This document shows positions 34,115 through 42,670 of a stretch of DNA of 64,000 nucleotides, one piece after another. Position numbers and translations under genes: made by a program. The notes under the pieces were generated by a model that saw only the letters and a list, made by a program, of their open reading frames with translations, ran no database searches and was not told the origin of the DNA. The DNA is from Crossiella cryophila (lineage in GTDB: Bacteria; Actinomycetota; Actinomycetes; Mycobacteriales; Pseudonocardiaceae), in the NCBI RefSeq assembly GCF_014204915.1, contig NZ_JACHMH010000001.1, forward strand, positions 7,527,501-7,591,500. Reading direction: 5' to 3'. Every line of letters starts with the position of its first letter. Within the stretch, counting starts at the first letter, position 1.

Positions 34115-35188
34115 GTGCGCCGCCTTTCGCTGTCCGCATTCACAGTCGTGACGTTATTCGCCGCCGCATTCACCCCGCCCGCGACGGCCGCGACCACCCT
34201 GACCGAATCCGCCGGACCGGTCGCCCTGGAATCCGCCCGGACCGCACTGCGCACCGCACTCGGCGGCGACTTCGCCGGATCCTGGCTGGACCTGGGCACC
34301 GGCAAGCTCGTCGTCGGCATCACCGCCGCAGGCCGCTCCACCCAGGTCCGCGCGGCGGGCGCGATCCCGAAGACCGTGCGGCACAGCGAGTCCCGACTAC
34401 GCCAGTTACAGTCCACATTAGACAGTCGAGCGGCGAGCGCCCCCGCCTCGGTCGCCGGCTGGCACGTCGACCTCCCGGCCAACCAGTTGGCGGTCAGCCT
34501 GGTCGGCGACGATCCCGCCGGACTGGCCTGGATCCAGGGCAGCGGCGTGCCCGGCCTCCGGGTCGACCGGGTGGCCGCCGCACCCCGGCTACTCTGGGAT
34601 GTCATTGGCGGACAAGCACTCCTGTTCGCCGGGCACCGCTGTTCGGTGGGGTTCAACGCCTCCAACGACGACGCCGACTTCGTGCTCACCGCCGGGCACT
34701 GCACCGAGGGCGGCGGCACGGTACGCGGCCCCGGCGGGACCATCGGCACGGTGAGCCGGACCTCCTTCCCCAGCAACGACTACGGCACCATCCGGGTACG
34801 CGAGAACGACGCGCGGATCACGCCAAGGGTGGACCGCTACAGCGAGGGCTCGGACGTGCGGGTCGAGGGCAGCGCGGTGGTCGGGATCAACGGCCGGGTC
34901 TGCCGCTCGGGTTCCACCACCGGCTGGCACTGCGGCCGGGTGCAGGCCACCGACCAGACCGTCAACTACGGCAACGGCAACATCGTGCACGGCCTGACCA
35001 GGACCGACGCCTGTGGCGAGCCCGGTGACTCCGGCGGCTCCTTCGTCAGCCGCCCCGAATCCGGCCGGGTGCAGGCCCAAGGATTGCTCTCCGGCGGCTC
35101 CGGCAACTGCCGACAGGGCGGCACCACCTTCTTCCAGCCGGTCCGCGAGGTGCTCAACCGCTACGGCCTGACCCTGGAAACCGACTGA
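34115..35188 (+). CDS. Secreted S1-family serine protease (alpha-lytic/streptogrisin type)
   Basis: 357 residues from the GTG at 34115, behind CCGGAGG. A signal peptide covers about 1-28 (cleavage near ATAAT). A prosegment of about 130 residues follows, then a chymotrypsin-fold domain with His195 (LTAGHC), Asp222 (SNDYGTIRV) and Ser306 (CGEPGDSGGS). Cys pairs flank the His and Ser, as in streptogrisins. Three in-frame TTA codons (14, 98, 102) are unusual in such GC-rich DNA and suggest dependence on the bldA-type leucyl-tRNA. Confidence 0.93.
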   Translation: MRRLSLSAFTVVTLFAAAFTPPATAATTLTESAGPVALESARTALRTALGGDFAGSWLDLGTGKLVVGITAAGRSTQVRAAGAIPKTVRHSESRLRQLQSTLDSRAASAPASVAGWHVDLPANQLAVSLVGDDPAGLAWIQGSGVPGLRVDRVAAAPRLLWDVIGGQALLFAGHRCSVGFNASNDDADFVLTAGHCTEGGGTVRGPGGTIGTVSRTSFPSNDYGTIRVRENDARITPRVDRYSEGSDVRVEGSAVVGINGRVCRSGSTTGWHCGRVQATDQTVNYGNGNIVHGLTRTDACGEPGDSGGSFVSRPESGRVQAQGLLSGGSGNCRQGGTTFFQPVREVLNRYGLTLETD

Positions 35189-35196
35189 CCCGGGAG

Positions 35197-36202
35197 TCAG
35201 AATCCGGGCAGCCTGGCCGTGAACGCGATGCCGTCAAGAACCCCGGACACCGCGAGGTCGTTGACGTAGCGGACCTGGTCGAGGGTGATGTCCTTGGCGT
35301 CTCTGGGAAAAGTCAGCTCACCCCGGCGGAGAGCAGTCAGCTTCGCGGGGGTGCTGCTGCCCGGTGGCATCGCGTACGGTGGCTACGGCCGCGGCCAGAA
35401 CCGTGCGCTGCCGCGGGGTCAGCCTGGCGGTCACCGCGGGCGGGATGTCCTTGGCCGGCAACGGGAACCGGCCGAGTGCCTGGTAGGTGGCCGACCGACA
35501 GCCCCGGCCCTCTGGGCGGGCGGAGTCGTTGAGGAACCCGCCGCGAGGAAACCGGTCCGCCACCAGCTTTCCGTTGACAGGCGGGGTGTTCACGTCCAGG
35601 CCGCCGCCGGTCACCAGGACCGGGATGGCCCCGTGGTCGGCGGCGACCGGCGGGCTCTGCCGGGGCGTCGGCCAGTGCGGGCAGAGTTCGTGCGGGGCGC
35701 CGAACCGTCCGTGCGCCTCGGCCGCGGTGTAACGGGAGCCGGCTGTCATCGCAGACATAGGTCAGGCACGCGGTGAGACGGTGCCGTAGGAGTTGCCGAA
35801 CAGGGTCACCTTGGGCACGCCGAGCGCGGCGCGGACCGCGTCGTGATCCCGGACGGCCTGGTCCGTGGTGAAGAACTGCGCGCGAGCGCCGAGTTTCGCC
35901 GCACAGGGCGCGACGGTCTCCGGTTCGTTGACCCGGATTCCCTCGCAGGACAACGCGGTGTGCCGGTCGAAGCCGCGGAGTTCGACCATGAGCAGGTTCT
36001 GCTGGTCGAGCACCGGTCCCAGCCCCGCGATGATGGTCTCGGCCGTGGGCAACGCCTCGACCGGGCCACCCATGTTGACCAGGACCGTGCCGGTGCACAC
36101 CTCGGTCGCGGTGGCACAGGGATGGTCACTGGCGGCGGCGACCGCGCTGGTGGCGGCGAGCAACAGCGAGGTTGTCGCCAGCACGGCGCCCAGCCTCGGC
36201 AA
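35197..36202 (-). pseudogene. Decayed secreted alpha/beta hydrolase (TAP/S33-like)
   Basis: A 5' half (36202-35762) encodes a signal peptide, an oxyanion block and the nucleophile elbow FGNSYGT, then hits a TGA a few codons later. The same frame reopens at 35758 and contains the C-terminal ADHGAIPVLVTGGGLDVNTP acid-loop region down to 35318. The remaining natural C-terminus (LTFPRDAKDITLDQVRYVND to RLPGF) is in another frame and ends at 35197. So there is a premature stop, with loss of the cap region, plus a later frameshift. It is probably non-functional. Confidence 0.8.
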
Positions 36203-36325
36203 CAGTCCTGGTTTTTCCGCACAACGCGAACGTATCGCCGGCGGAATCCGCCTGACCTCAGTGATGTCCCCCGGTCAACCCGGAGAACGCACCCTGCCGA
36301 CCACCCACCCGGATCACCACTCTCC

Positions 36326-36341
36326 GTGATAGCGCTCTCAC
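36326..36341. promoter_or_regulatory. LacI-type operator-like palindrome
   Basis: GTGATAGCGCTCTCAC contains TGA-N-AGCGCT-N-TCA, the form of many actinobacterial LacI-family operators. It lies 111 bp before the second subtilase and 124 bp before the pseudogene. The core TGATAGCGCT recurs inside the subtilase signal-peptide codons at 36489-36498. No LacI gene is in the window. Confidence 0.45.
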
Positions 36342-36451
36342 CTTTATGGCGCAACATGTTCGGCGCGGACCGGATGACCTCCGCACGGGTCTTGTCCGCC
36401 GTCGACACCGGCCGCTAGGTTCCGGCAAACCCTGCCCACCTGGAGGTACCT

Positions 36452-39400
36452 GTGCGCCGTCGGCGTGGTGGCATTGTTCTCGCGGCTTTGATAGCGCTTT
36501 CCGGACTTCCGGCGCCAGCCCAGGCCGCGCCGCGACCGTTGGACCCCGCGGGCGCGGTCACCCTGATCACCGGCGACAAGGTCGTCCCCGGCGCCAACGG
36601 CGGCGCTGGTCAGCTGATCCCCGCGCCCGGCAGGGAGCGGCAGACCTTCACCAGCTACCAGTCCCAGGGCCGCACCTACGTGATTCCAGCGGACGCGATG
36701 CCGTTACTGGCCGACAAGGTCATCGACCAGCGGCTCTTCGACCTCGCCGAGCTGCGCGCCTACCGCGGCACGCTCCCGCTCATCGTCAAGTACGCCAACG
36801 CGGACCGGCCCCTCGCGCGGGTGGCGGGCGCGCTCGACCTGCCCAGCATCAACGCCACCGCGGTCAAGGTCGACCCCGCCGCGTTCTGGCGTGACCTGAC
36901 CGGCCAGGCGCTGAAGTCCAGTGGTATCGCCAAGATCTGGCTGGACGGACAGCGTCAGGCCACCCTCGACCACAGCGTCGCGCAGATCGGCGCGCCCACC
37001 GCCTGGGCGGCCGGGTACACCGGCACCGGCGTGACCGTGGCGGTGCTGGACACCGGGGTGGACAACACGCACCCGGACCTGGCCGACCGCGAGGTGGGCG
37101 GCAAGAACTTCTCCGGCTCGCCCGACGCGCTGGACCACTACGGCCACGGCACCCACGTGGCCTCCACCATCGCGGGCACCGGCGCGAAGTCCGGCGGCAA
37201 GTACCGCGGGGTCGCCCCGGACGCCCGGCTGCTGGACGTGAAAGTGCTGGCGGACAACGGGTCCGGCGCGGACTCGGGGATCATCGCCGGTATGCAGTGG
37301 GCCGCGGAACAGGGCGCGGACATCGTCAACATGAGCCTCGGCGGCTTCGACACCCCCGACCTCGACCCGCTCGAAGAGGCGGTGAACACGTTGTCCGCCA
37401 AGCACGGCACGCTGTTCGTGATCGCCGCGGGCAACGCCGGACCACGCGCGGGCACCATCCACTCGCCGGGCAGCGCGGACGCGGCGCTGACCGTCGGCGC
37501 GGTGGACCGCGACAACAAGATCGCCGAGTTCTCCTCCCGCGGCCCGCGCAAGGGCGGCGGGATGATCAAGCCGGACCTCACCGCGCCCGGCGTGGACATC
37601 GTGGCGGCCCGGCACGCCGACGGCAAGATCGGCGAGCCGGTCGGCGATGGTTACACCAGGCTGTCCGGCACCTCGATGGCGACTCCGCACGTGGCCGGTG
37701 CGGCTGCTTTGCTTGCCCAGCAACACCCTGGCCTGACCGGTGACCAGCTGAAGGCAGTGCTCACCGGCGCGAGCGCGCCGACCGCGGGGCTGACCCCGTT
37801 CGAGCAAGGCGCGGGCCGGGTGGACTCGGCGAAGGTGCTCAGGCAGACCGTCACCAGCAAGCCGACCAGCCTGAGCCTTGGCGGCAACCGGTGGCCGCAC
37901 ATCGGCAAACCCGCGGTCACCAAGGAGATCGGCTACGCCAACAGCGGCAGCACACCGGTGACGCTCGAGCTGAAGATGGACACCACCGGCGGCGTGTTCA
38001 GCGTGTCCCCCACCCAGGTCGTCGTGCCCGCGGGCGGAACCGCTGCCGCCACAGTCAAAGCGGAGGTGAGCAAGGCTCCCGACGGCGGCAAGTTCGGTGG
38101 CGCGGTGCTCGCCACCGGCGGTGGGATGTCGGTGCGCACGGCGGTCGAGATCGACCTCGAGGTCGAGAGCTACGACGTGACCATCGCCGCGCAGGACCGC
38201 ACCGGTGCCGCACCGGGCTTCGCCAACGCCTTCCTGGTCAACGTGGACAACGGCGAGGCCGTGTTCCCCGGCAGCTTCAGCAATGGCAAGCTGGTCCAGC
38301 GCCTGGCGGCCGGGCGGTACCTGCTCTCCGGTTCGGTGAGCACCAGCGAGCCGTACGCGCACGACGTGCTCAACGCGCCGAACCTGCGGATCACCGGACC
38401 GGCCACGATCAACCTCGACGCCCGCACCACCAAACCACTCGACCTCAAGCTGCCCGAGGCGGATCCGCGGTTGTCCTTGCTGCAGATCGGTTTCGAGCGC
38501 CTCGCCGGGCCACACCGGTACACCATCAGCAGTTTCTCCCGCGGTGGTGACGTGCGCGACGTCGGCTTCGCCCAGGTCGGCCCGGACGCCCCGGCAGGCG
38601 AGGTCACCGGCGGACTGCACACCAACTGGACCACGCCGGCCGGGCTGTACGGCCTGGCCTGGTACCGCAAGGGCGGTGTCCACACCGGACTGTCCAAGGT
38701 GGTCACACCAGCCGATCTGGCCACGGTGCGGGTGAACCTCGGCCCGGTCACCGGCCAGTCCTACGTCGGCCTGACCTCCGCCCCGCACAACGCCCGCGCC
38801 GACTGGGGCTGGGGTGCGCTGACCACGGTGAAACCCGGTGTGTACACCGAGTTCTACGGCGGTGACAACGCCGACTGGTCCCGCCGGCTGAGCCTGCCCG
38901 GTGAGAACCACCAGTCCTTCACCGGTGCGGTGAAGTCCTACACTCCGGGCCGGACCTACCCGGAATCCTTGTACCGCGGCGTTTTCGGCCCCGCGCTGCC
39001 GGACACCCGGGACGACCTGTGGGTGCAGCAACGCGGTGACCTCATGGTGGTGGCCCTGCCGCTGTTCAGCGACGGCGCGGGCAACGCGGGCTTCTCCGCC
39101 ACCAGCTCCGCCACCACCAAGCTGTACCGCGACGGCCAACTCCTCGGCCAGACCGAGGACGCCGGGGTCGGCCGGTTCGTGCTCCCGGCCGGACGGGCGA
39201 GCTACCGGGTGACCACCGAGGCCACCCGCACCGGCCACAGCCAGGCCACCAAGGTCAGCGGCAGCTGGACCTTCCAGGGCGACCGCACCCCCGGCGTCAC
39301 CCAGCACCCGGTCTCCGCCGTCCGCTTCACCCCGTCACTGGACGATGCCGGGAGTGCCCCCAGGGGACTGTTCGCGCTGCCCGTCTCGGTGGAGAACCAG

Positions 39401-39607
39401 GCGGGCACCACCTCCCGGCAACGCCTACAGACCGTCCAGGTCTCCTACGACCAGGGCGGCACCTGGAAGACCGCGCCGGTGCTCGGCGGCCGCGCCCTGC
39501 TCTACCACCCGGACAACGCCAAGTCCGTGTCGCTGCGGGCCACCGCCGCGGACCACGCGGGCAACTCCGTCGACCAGACGATCATCGACGCCTACCTGCT
39601 GCGTTAG
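36452..39607 (+). CDS. Secreted S8 family serine peptidase (subtilase), paralogue of the one at 1189
   Basis: 1051 residues from a GTG behind CTGGAGG. A signal peptide covers about 1-24 (APAQAA). A prosegment starts with AVTLITGDKVV, and the subtilisin domain spans about 180-460 with Asp200 (VLDTGVD), His235 (GHGTH) and Ser408 (GTSMATPH). About 580 C-terminal residues follow as presumed beta-sandwich domains, ending SVDQTIIDAYLLR. It matches the first subtilase along its whole length except for the repeat-rich region, so they are paralogues. Codon 85 is TTA. A strong hairpin terminator follows. Confidence 0.95.
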   Translation: MRRRRGGIVLAALIALSGLPAPAQAAPRPLDPAGAVTLITGDKVVPGANGGAGQLIPAPGRERQTFTSYQSQGRTYVIPADAMPLLADKVIDQRLFDLAELRAYRGTLPLIVKYANADRPLARVAGALDLPSINATAVKVDPAAFWRDLTGQALKSSGIAKIWLDGQRQATLDHSVAQIGAPTAWAAGYTGTGVTVAVLDTGVDNTHPDLADREVGGKNFSGSPDALDHYGHGTHVASTIAGTGAKSGGKYRGVAPDARLLDVKVLADNGSGADSGIIAGMQWAAEQGADIVNMSLGGFDTPDLDPLEEAVNTLSAKHGTLFVIAAGNAGPRAGTIHSPGSADAALTVGAVDRDNKIAEFSSRGPRKGGGMIKPDLTAPGVDIVAARHADGKIGEPVGDGYTRLSGTSMATPHVAGAAALLAQQHPGLTGDQLKAVLTGASAPTAGLTPFEQGAGRVDSAKVLRQTVTSKPTSLSLGGNRWPHIGKPAVTKEIGYANSGSTPVTLELKMDTTGGVFSVSPTQVVVPAGGTAAATVKAEVSKAPDGGKFGGAVLATGGGMSVRTAVEIDLEVESYDVTIAAQDRTGAAPGFANAFLVNVDNGEAVFPGSFSNGKLVQRLAAGRYLLSGSVSTSEPYAHDVLNAPNLRITGPATINLDARTTKPLDLKLPEADPRLSLLQIGFERLAGPHRYTISSFSRGGDVRDVGFAQVGPDAPAGEVTGGLHTNWTTPAGLYGLAWYRKGGVHTGLSKVVTPADLATVRVNLGPVTGQSYVGLTSAPHNARADWGWGALTTVKPGVYTEFYGGDNADWSRRLSLPGENHQSFTGAVKSYTPGRTYPESLYRGVFGPALPDTRDDLWVQQRGDLMVVALPLFSDGAGNAGFSATSSATTKLYRDGQLLGQTEDAGVGRFVLPAGRASYRVTTEATRTGHSQATKVSGSWTFQGDRTPGVTQHPVSAVRFTPSLDDAGSAPRGLFALPVSVENQAGTTSRQRLQTVQVSYDQGGTWKTAPVLGGRALLYHPDNAKSVSLRATAADHAGNSVDQTIIDAYLLR

Positions 39608-39613
39608 CCGGGT

Positions 39614-39647
39614 CCGGGTGGGGCGCGCGCTCCGGCGCCCCACCCGG
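39614..39647 (+). terminator. Hairpin terminator after the second subtilase
   Basis: CCGGGTGGGGCGC (39614-39626) pairs perfectly over 13 bp with GCGCCCCACCCGG (39635-39647), eight-base loop, seven bases after the stop codon. Confidence 0.8.
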
Positions 39648-39786
39648 CAACCGGAGTAGCACCGATTGCGCGCCGGTCAAGCGAGGTCGGCAAAACCTGC
39701 CCCATCGGGATCAGATTCGGACCGGATCCGCGGCCGCGCGGGCATCATCTCGTTGTCTGAACGTGTTGTCCCGAGGGGGGATTGTC

Positions 39787-41775
39787 GTGAACCAGTCGTT
39801 GCCGTCCAGGCGGGCCGCGCTAACCGGCCTGGCCGCGTTGTCCGCGACCGCGCTGACCGGCGCCGGGGTGGCCGCGGCCGCGCCGGCGGCCGATCCGGTG
39901 CCGACCCGCGTGGTCGACCTGGGCGCCATCGGGGTCGACCGCGACGGCGGCGGTGACCCGGTGGAGAACGCCAGACTGATCCAGCTGGCACTGGACAAGC
40001 TGACCGACAACAGCGTGCTGCTCATCCCGGCAGGCACTTACTCGATCGCGCCCAAGCCAGGGGTCTGGCATGCCGCGCCGATCCTGGCGATCCCGCCCTG
40101 CCGCAACCTGATCGTGCGCGGCGAGGGCCCGGCCTCGGTGCTCAAGGTCGCCGACCCGCCAGCCGAGGACAAGCCCTACATCTACGGCGCGGTACTGGGT
40201 TTCGCCAAGGGCCCGGTGGTGCCGGACCTGGTGTGCTTCACCAACTTCACCATCGACCACAACTGCGGGAAGAACAAGCCGCCGGTGGAGATCGAGTCCA
40301 ACGGCAAGATGGTCCCGGTGCTGGTCAGTTCGATCTCCAGTTACGCCTACACGCCGACGTTCGGCCGGATCACCGTGCGGCACCTGACCGTGCACCGCGC
40401 CGACGCCAGGGTGTCGCTGTACTTCCCCGGCCAGGCCGACTCGGGCAGTGTCGCGGTGCACGACTGCCTGTGGACCGAGGCGAGCCACCGCACCGGGGTG
40501 GCCGAGGACGACCACTCCTTCATCAACGCCACCTGCACCTCGCTCACCGTGCTGCACAACAGGTTCCACGGCGTGTCCTGGGAGAAGGCGCCGCGCACCG
40601 CGATCGAGACGCACGCCTCCAACACCGTGGTGCAGGGCAACCTGATCGAGAAGTTCCAGATCGGGATCAACATCACCGGCAACGCCAGGCACGGCGGCAC
40701 CACCTACCGGCATCTCTGCCAGGACAACCTGATCGAGACCAGCCGGGACGGCATCCTGATCTGGTCGCACCGCTACGGCACGCACCAGACCGCCAACGGT
40801 TTCGAGGACATGACCATCTCCGGCAACCACGTCACGCTGCGGCCGGAGAAGTACGTCGGCGCGGTGGCCAGTGGCAAGGGCATGCGTGGCATCGGCGTGT
40901 TCGCGGTGAAGAAGGGCGGTGAGGGCGAGAAGCCCCCGCCCAGCATCGGTTTCCGCAACCTGGTGGTGGCAGGCAACACCATCCGCTACCCGACGGAGTA
41001 CGTGGTCCTGGACTACGTGTACCTGACCGAGCTGGAGCGGCGGGCAGGCGCGCTGTCCTTCGCCTTCCTCGGCACCACCGCCGCGGACGCGGTCTACGAC
41101 AACGTGCGGATCACCGGCAACACCGTCTACGACTGCGCGTTCTCCGGGCTCTACATCGAGGGCGGGCGCTGGCGCGGACTCCAGGTGGACAACAACACCT
41201 TCGTCGACTGCGCGCACTCCGGCTCCGGGCGGCGCCAGCCCGCCTACAACAACAAGGTGCTGCGCATCTCGGTGCAGCTGCTCGGCGACTGCGTGGTCTC
41301 CGGCAACACCTTCCACACCAACCCCGCGCCCCAGCACTTCCGCAACCGGATCAACGGCTACCTCCAGGTCGAGCACACCGGCCCGGAGCGGCACCGCTTC
41401 CTGGTCTCCGGCAACGTGATCGCCATCGATCCGGCCTTCATCCCCAGCGAGGTCACCGAATACCTGCACATCGCCGGGGCGAACACCCAGTGGTCCTTCG
41501 ACGGCTCGGTGCCCAGGGCCAGCGTGCCGATCACCAACAACGCCCCCGGCGGCACCGGATCCCGGATCCGGGTGGACCAGTCCGAGATCACCGCCACCCG
41601 GACCGCGAGTGGCTGGCAGCAACAGGGTTCAGGCACTTCGGCGCCGACCGGCGGCGGGTTCCTGCCCGGCGATGTGTGGGTGAACACCGCGATCTCGGCG
41701 GAGAATCCGGTGCACTCCTGGGTGTGCGTGACCGGCGGCAACGTGCCGGTGTGGCGGGAGCTGCGGCTGTCCTGA
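39787..41775 (+). CDS. Secreted right-handed beta-helix protein (pectate-lyase-like fold)
   Basis: 662 residues from a GTG behind GAGGGGG. A Tat-type signal (SRRAALTG with hydrophobic run to APA) exports it folded. The N-terminus VVDLGAIGVDRDGGGDPVEN resembles the start of phage-tailspike and pectate-lyase-3-like beta-helix domains. Parallel-helix repeats with N-x-I/V patterns (VRITGNTVYDCAFSGLYIEG, VVSGNTFHTN) follow. It is likely a polysaccharide-acting or binding protein; no catalytic residues can be assigned. The C-terminal 60 residues form a small separate region. Confidence 0.8.
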   Translation: MNQSLPSRRAALTGLAALSATALTGAGVAAAAPAADPVPTRVVDLGAIGVDRDGGGDPVENARLIQLALDKLTDNSVLLIPAGTYSIAPKPGVWHAAPILAIPPCRNLIVRGEGPASVLKVADPPAEDKPYIYGAVLGFAKGPVVPDLVCFTNFTIDHNCGKNKPPVEIESNGKMVPVLVSSISSYAYTPTFGRITVRHLTVHRADARVSLYFPGQADSGSVAVHDCLWTEASHRTGVAEDDHSFINATCTSLTVLHNRFHGVSWEKAPRTAIETHASNTVVQGNLIEKFQIGINITGNARHGGTTYRHLCQDNLIETSRDGILIWSHRYGTHQTANGFEDMTISGNHVTLRPEKYVGAVASGKGMRGIGVFAVKKGGEGEKPPPSIGFRNLVVAGNTIRYPTEYVVLDYVYLTELERRAGALSFAFLGTTAADAVYDNVRITGNTVYDCAFSGLYIEGGRWRGLQVDNNTFVDCAHSGSGRRQPAYNNKVLRISVQLLGDCVVSGNTFHTNPAPQHFRNRINGYLQVEHTGPERHRFLVSGNVIAIDPAFIPSEVTEYLHIAGANTQWSFDGSVPRASVPITNNAPGGTGSRIRVDQSEITATRTASGWQQQGSGTSAPTGGGFLPGDVWVNTAISAENPVHSWVCVTGGNVPVWRELRLS

Positions 41776-41776
41776 G

Positions 41777-42145
41777 TCAGGGCACCGCGGTGAAGAACTC
41801 GTAGGAGTGGCCGTCGGGGTCGCGCACGTAGACCCCGCGGCCACCACCGAGGCTGTTGGTCCGCCGGTCCCAGCCGTGCTCCACCCCGGAGCCGTAGTCG
41901 ACCGACCGGTCGGTGGCGAGCACGGCGAGCAGGGCGTCGAACCGGGCCTCGTCGAGCAGGAAGGCGTAGTGCCCGGCGGCCACGGGCTGGTCGTCGGCGA
42001 AGTCCAGGGTCAGCCCGGCGTTGACCCGCAGCGCCGCGAACGGTCCGGCCGCGACGGGTTCGCCGCCGATGAGCCGGGCCAGGAAACGGGATCCGGCCCA
42101 GCGGTCGGCGACCGGGATGATCAGGTGGTTCAGCGTGATGGTCAT
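41777..42145 (-). CDS. VOC-family (glyoxalase/bleomycin-resistance fold) protein
   Basis: A 122-residue single VOC module: TLNHLIIPVAD at the start, VEHGWDRRTN in the middle, and VYVRDPDGHSYEFFTAVP at the end, the family's metal-ligand strand. It may be a dioxygenase, isomerase or binding protein for a small molecule. The ATG at 42145 faces the MarR gene across two identical-type operators, so it is probably a MarR-controlled detoxification or resistance gene. Confidence 0.88.
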   Translation of the reverse strand: MTITLNHLIIPVADRWAGSRFLARLIGGEPVAAGPFAALRVNAGLTLDFADDQPVAAGHYAFLLDEARFDALLAVLATDRSVDYGSGVEHGWDRRTNSLGGGRGVYVRDPDGHSYEFFTAVP

Positions 42146-42162
42146 GGTCCCGCAGCATATGC

Positions 42163-42197
42163 GTGCGAATCGCACACAACAAGGGTGCGATTCGCAC
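42163..42197. promoter_or_regulatory. Twin MarR-type palindromic operators
   Basis: GTGCGAATCGCAC (42163-42175) and GTGCGATTCGCAC (42185-42197) are both perfect 13-bp palindromes about the middle base. They are 22 bp apart centre to centre, about two helical turns, in the 75-bp divergent gap between the VOC and MarR genes. Confidence 0.85.
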
Positions 42198-42220
42198 ATG
42201 TCTAGGATAGGTTGACAGGC

Positions 42221-42670
42221 ATGACGTGCTCCGACGGCGGCGGTCCGGCGTTGTTCCGGCTGGTGCGGTTCTGGTCCCGGCGCTGGGCCGGGCTGGCCGC
42301 GGGCGAACAGCGCCAGGTCCAGCACGTGCACACCCTGGAAGCCGTGCACAGTGCGGTGACCGGCGGGGTGGAGCCGAGCGTCGGCGAGGTCGCGCACCGG
42401 CTGGGCCTGGACCACTCCGGCGCCAGCCGCCTGGTCCGGGACGCCACCGCCGCGGGTTACCTGGCCCGCGCCGAGTCCGAAGTGGACAGACGAAGGACGG
42501 TGCCGCGGCTCACCGAGTCCGGGCAGGAACTGCTGACCGGCGCGCTGGACTGGCAGCGGGCGGCCTTCGGCGAGCTGACCGAGGACTGGCCGGAGGCGGA
42601 CCGGCAGCGCTTCGCCGGCTACCTCCAGCGCCTGGCCGAACAGGTGGACGGCCCGCAGCGCTCAGCCTGA
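42221..42670 (+). CDS. MarR-family transcriptional regulator
   Basis: A 149-residue winged-helix MarR protein. The recognition region is PSVGEVAHRLGLDHSGASRL, and the wing is RAESEVDRRRTVPRLTESGQ, with the typical DxR signature. It probably represses itself and the divergent VOC gene through the twin palindromes in between. The effector is unknown. Its 3' end overlaps the convergent oxygenase gene by nine bases. Confidence 0.9.
   Translation: MTCSDGGGPALFRLVRFWSRRWAGLAAGEQRQVQHVHTLEAVHSAVTGGVEPSVGEVAHRLGLDHSGASRLVRDATAAGYLARAESEVDRRRTVPRLTESGQELLTGALDWQRAAFGELTEDWPEADRQRFAGYLQRLAEQVDGPQRSA

Noticed and set aside
36704-39307. An 867-codon open frame antisense to the second subtilase
   Set aside because: It is an artefact of high third-position GC. 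The plus strand has a signal peptide, catalytic triad and ribosome-binding site, and the antisense product has no recognisable domain.
39820-41622. A 600-codon minus-strand frame over the beta-helix gene
   Set aside because: It is a shadow of the plus-strand gene, which has a Tat signal and ribosome-binding site.
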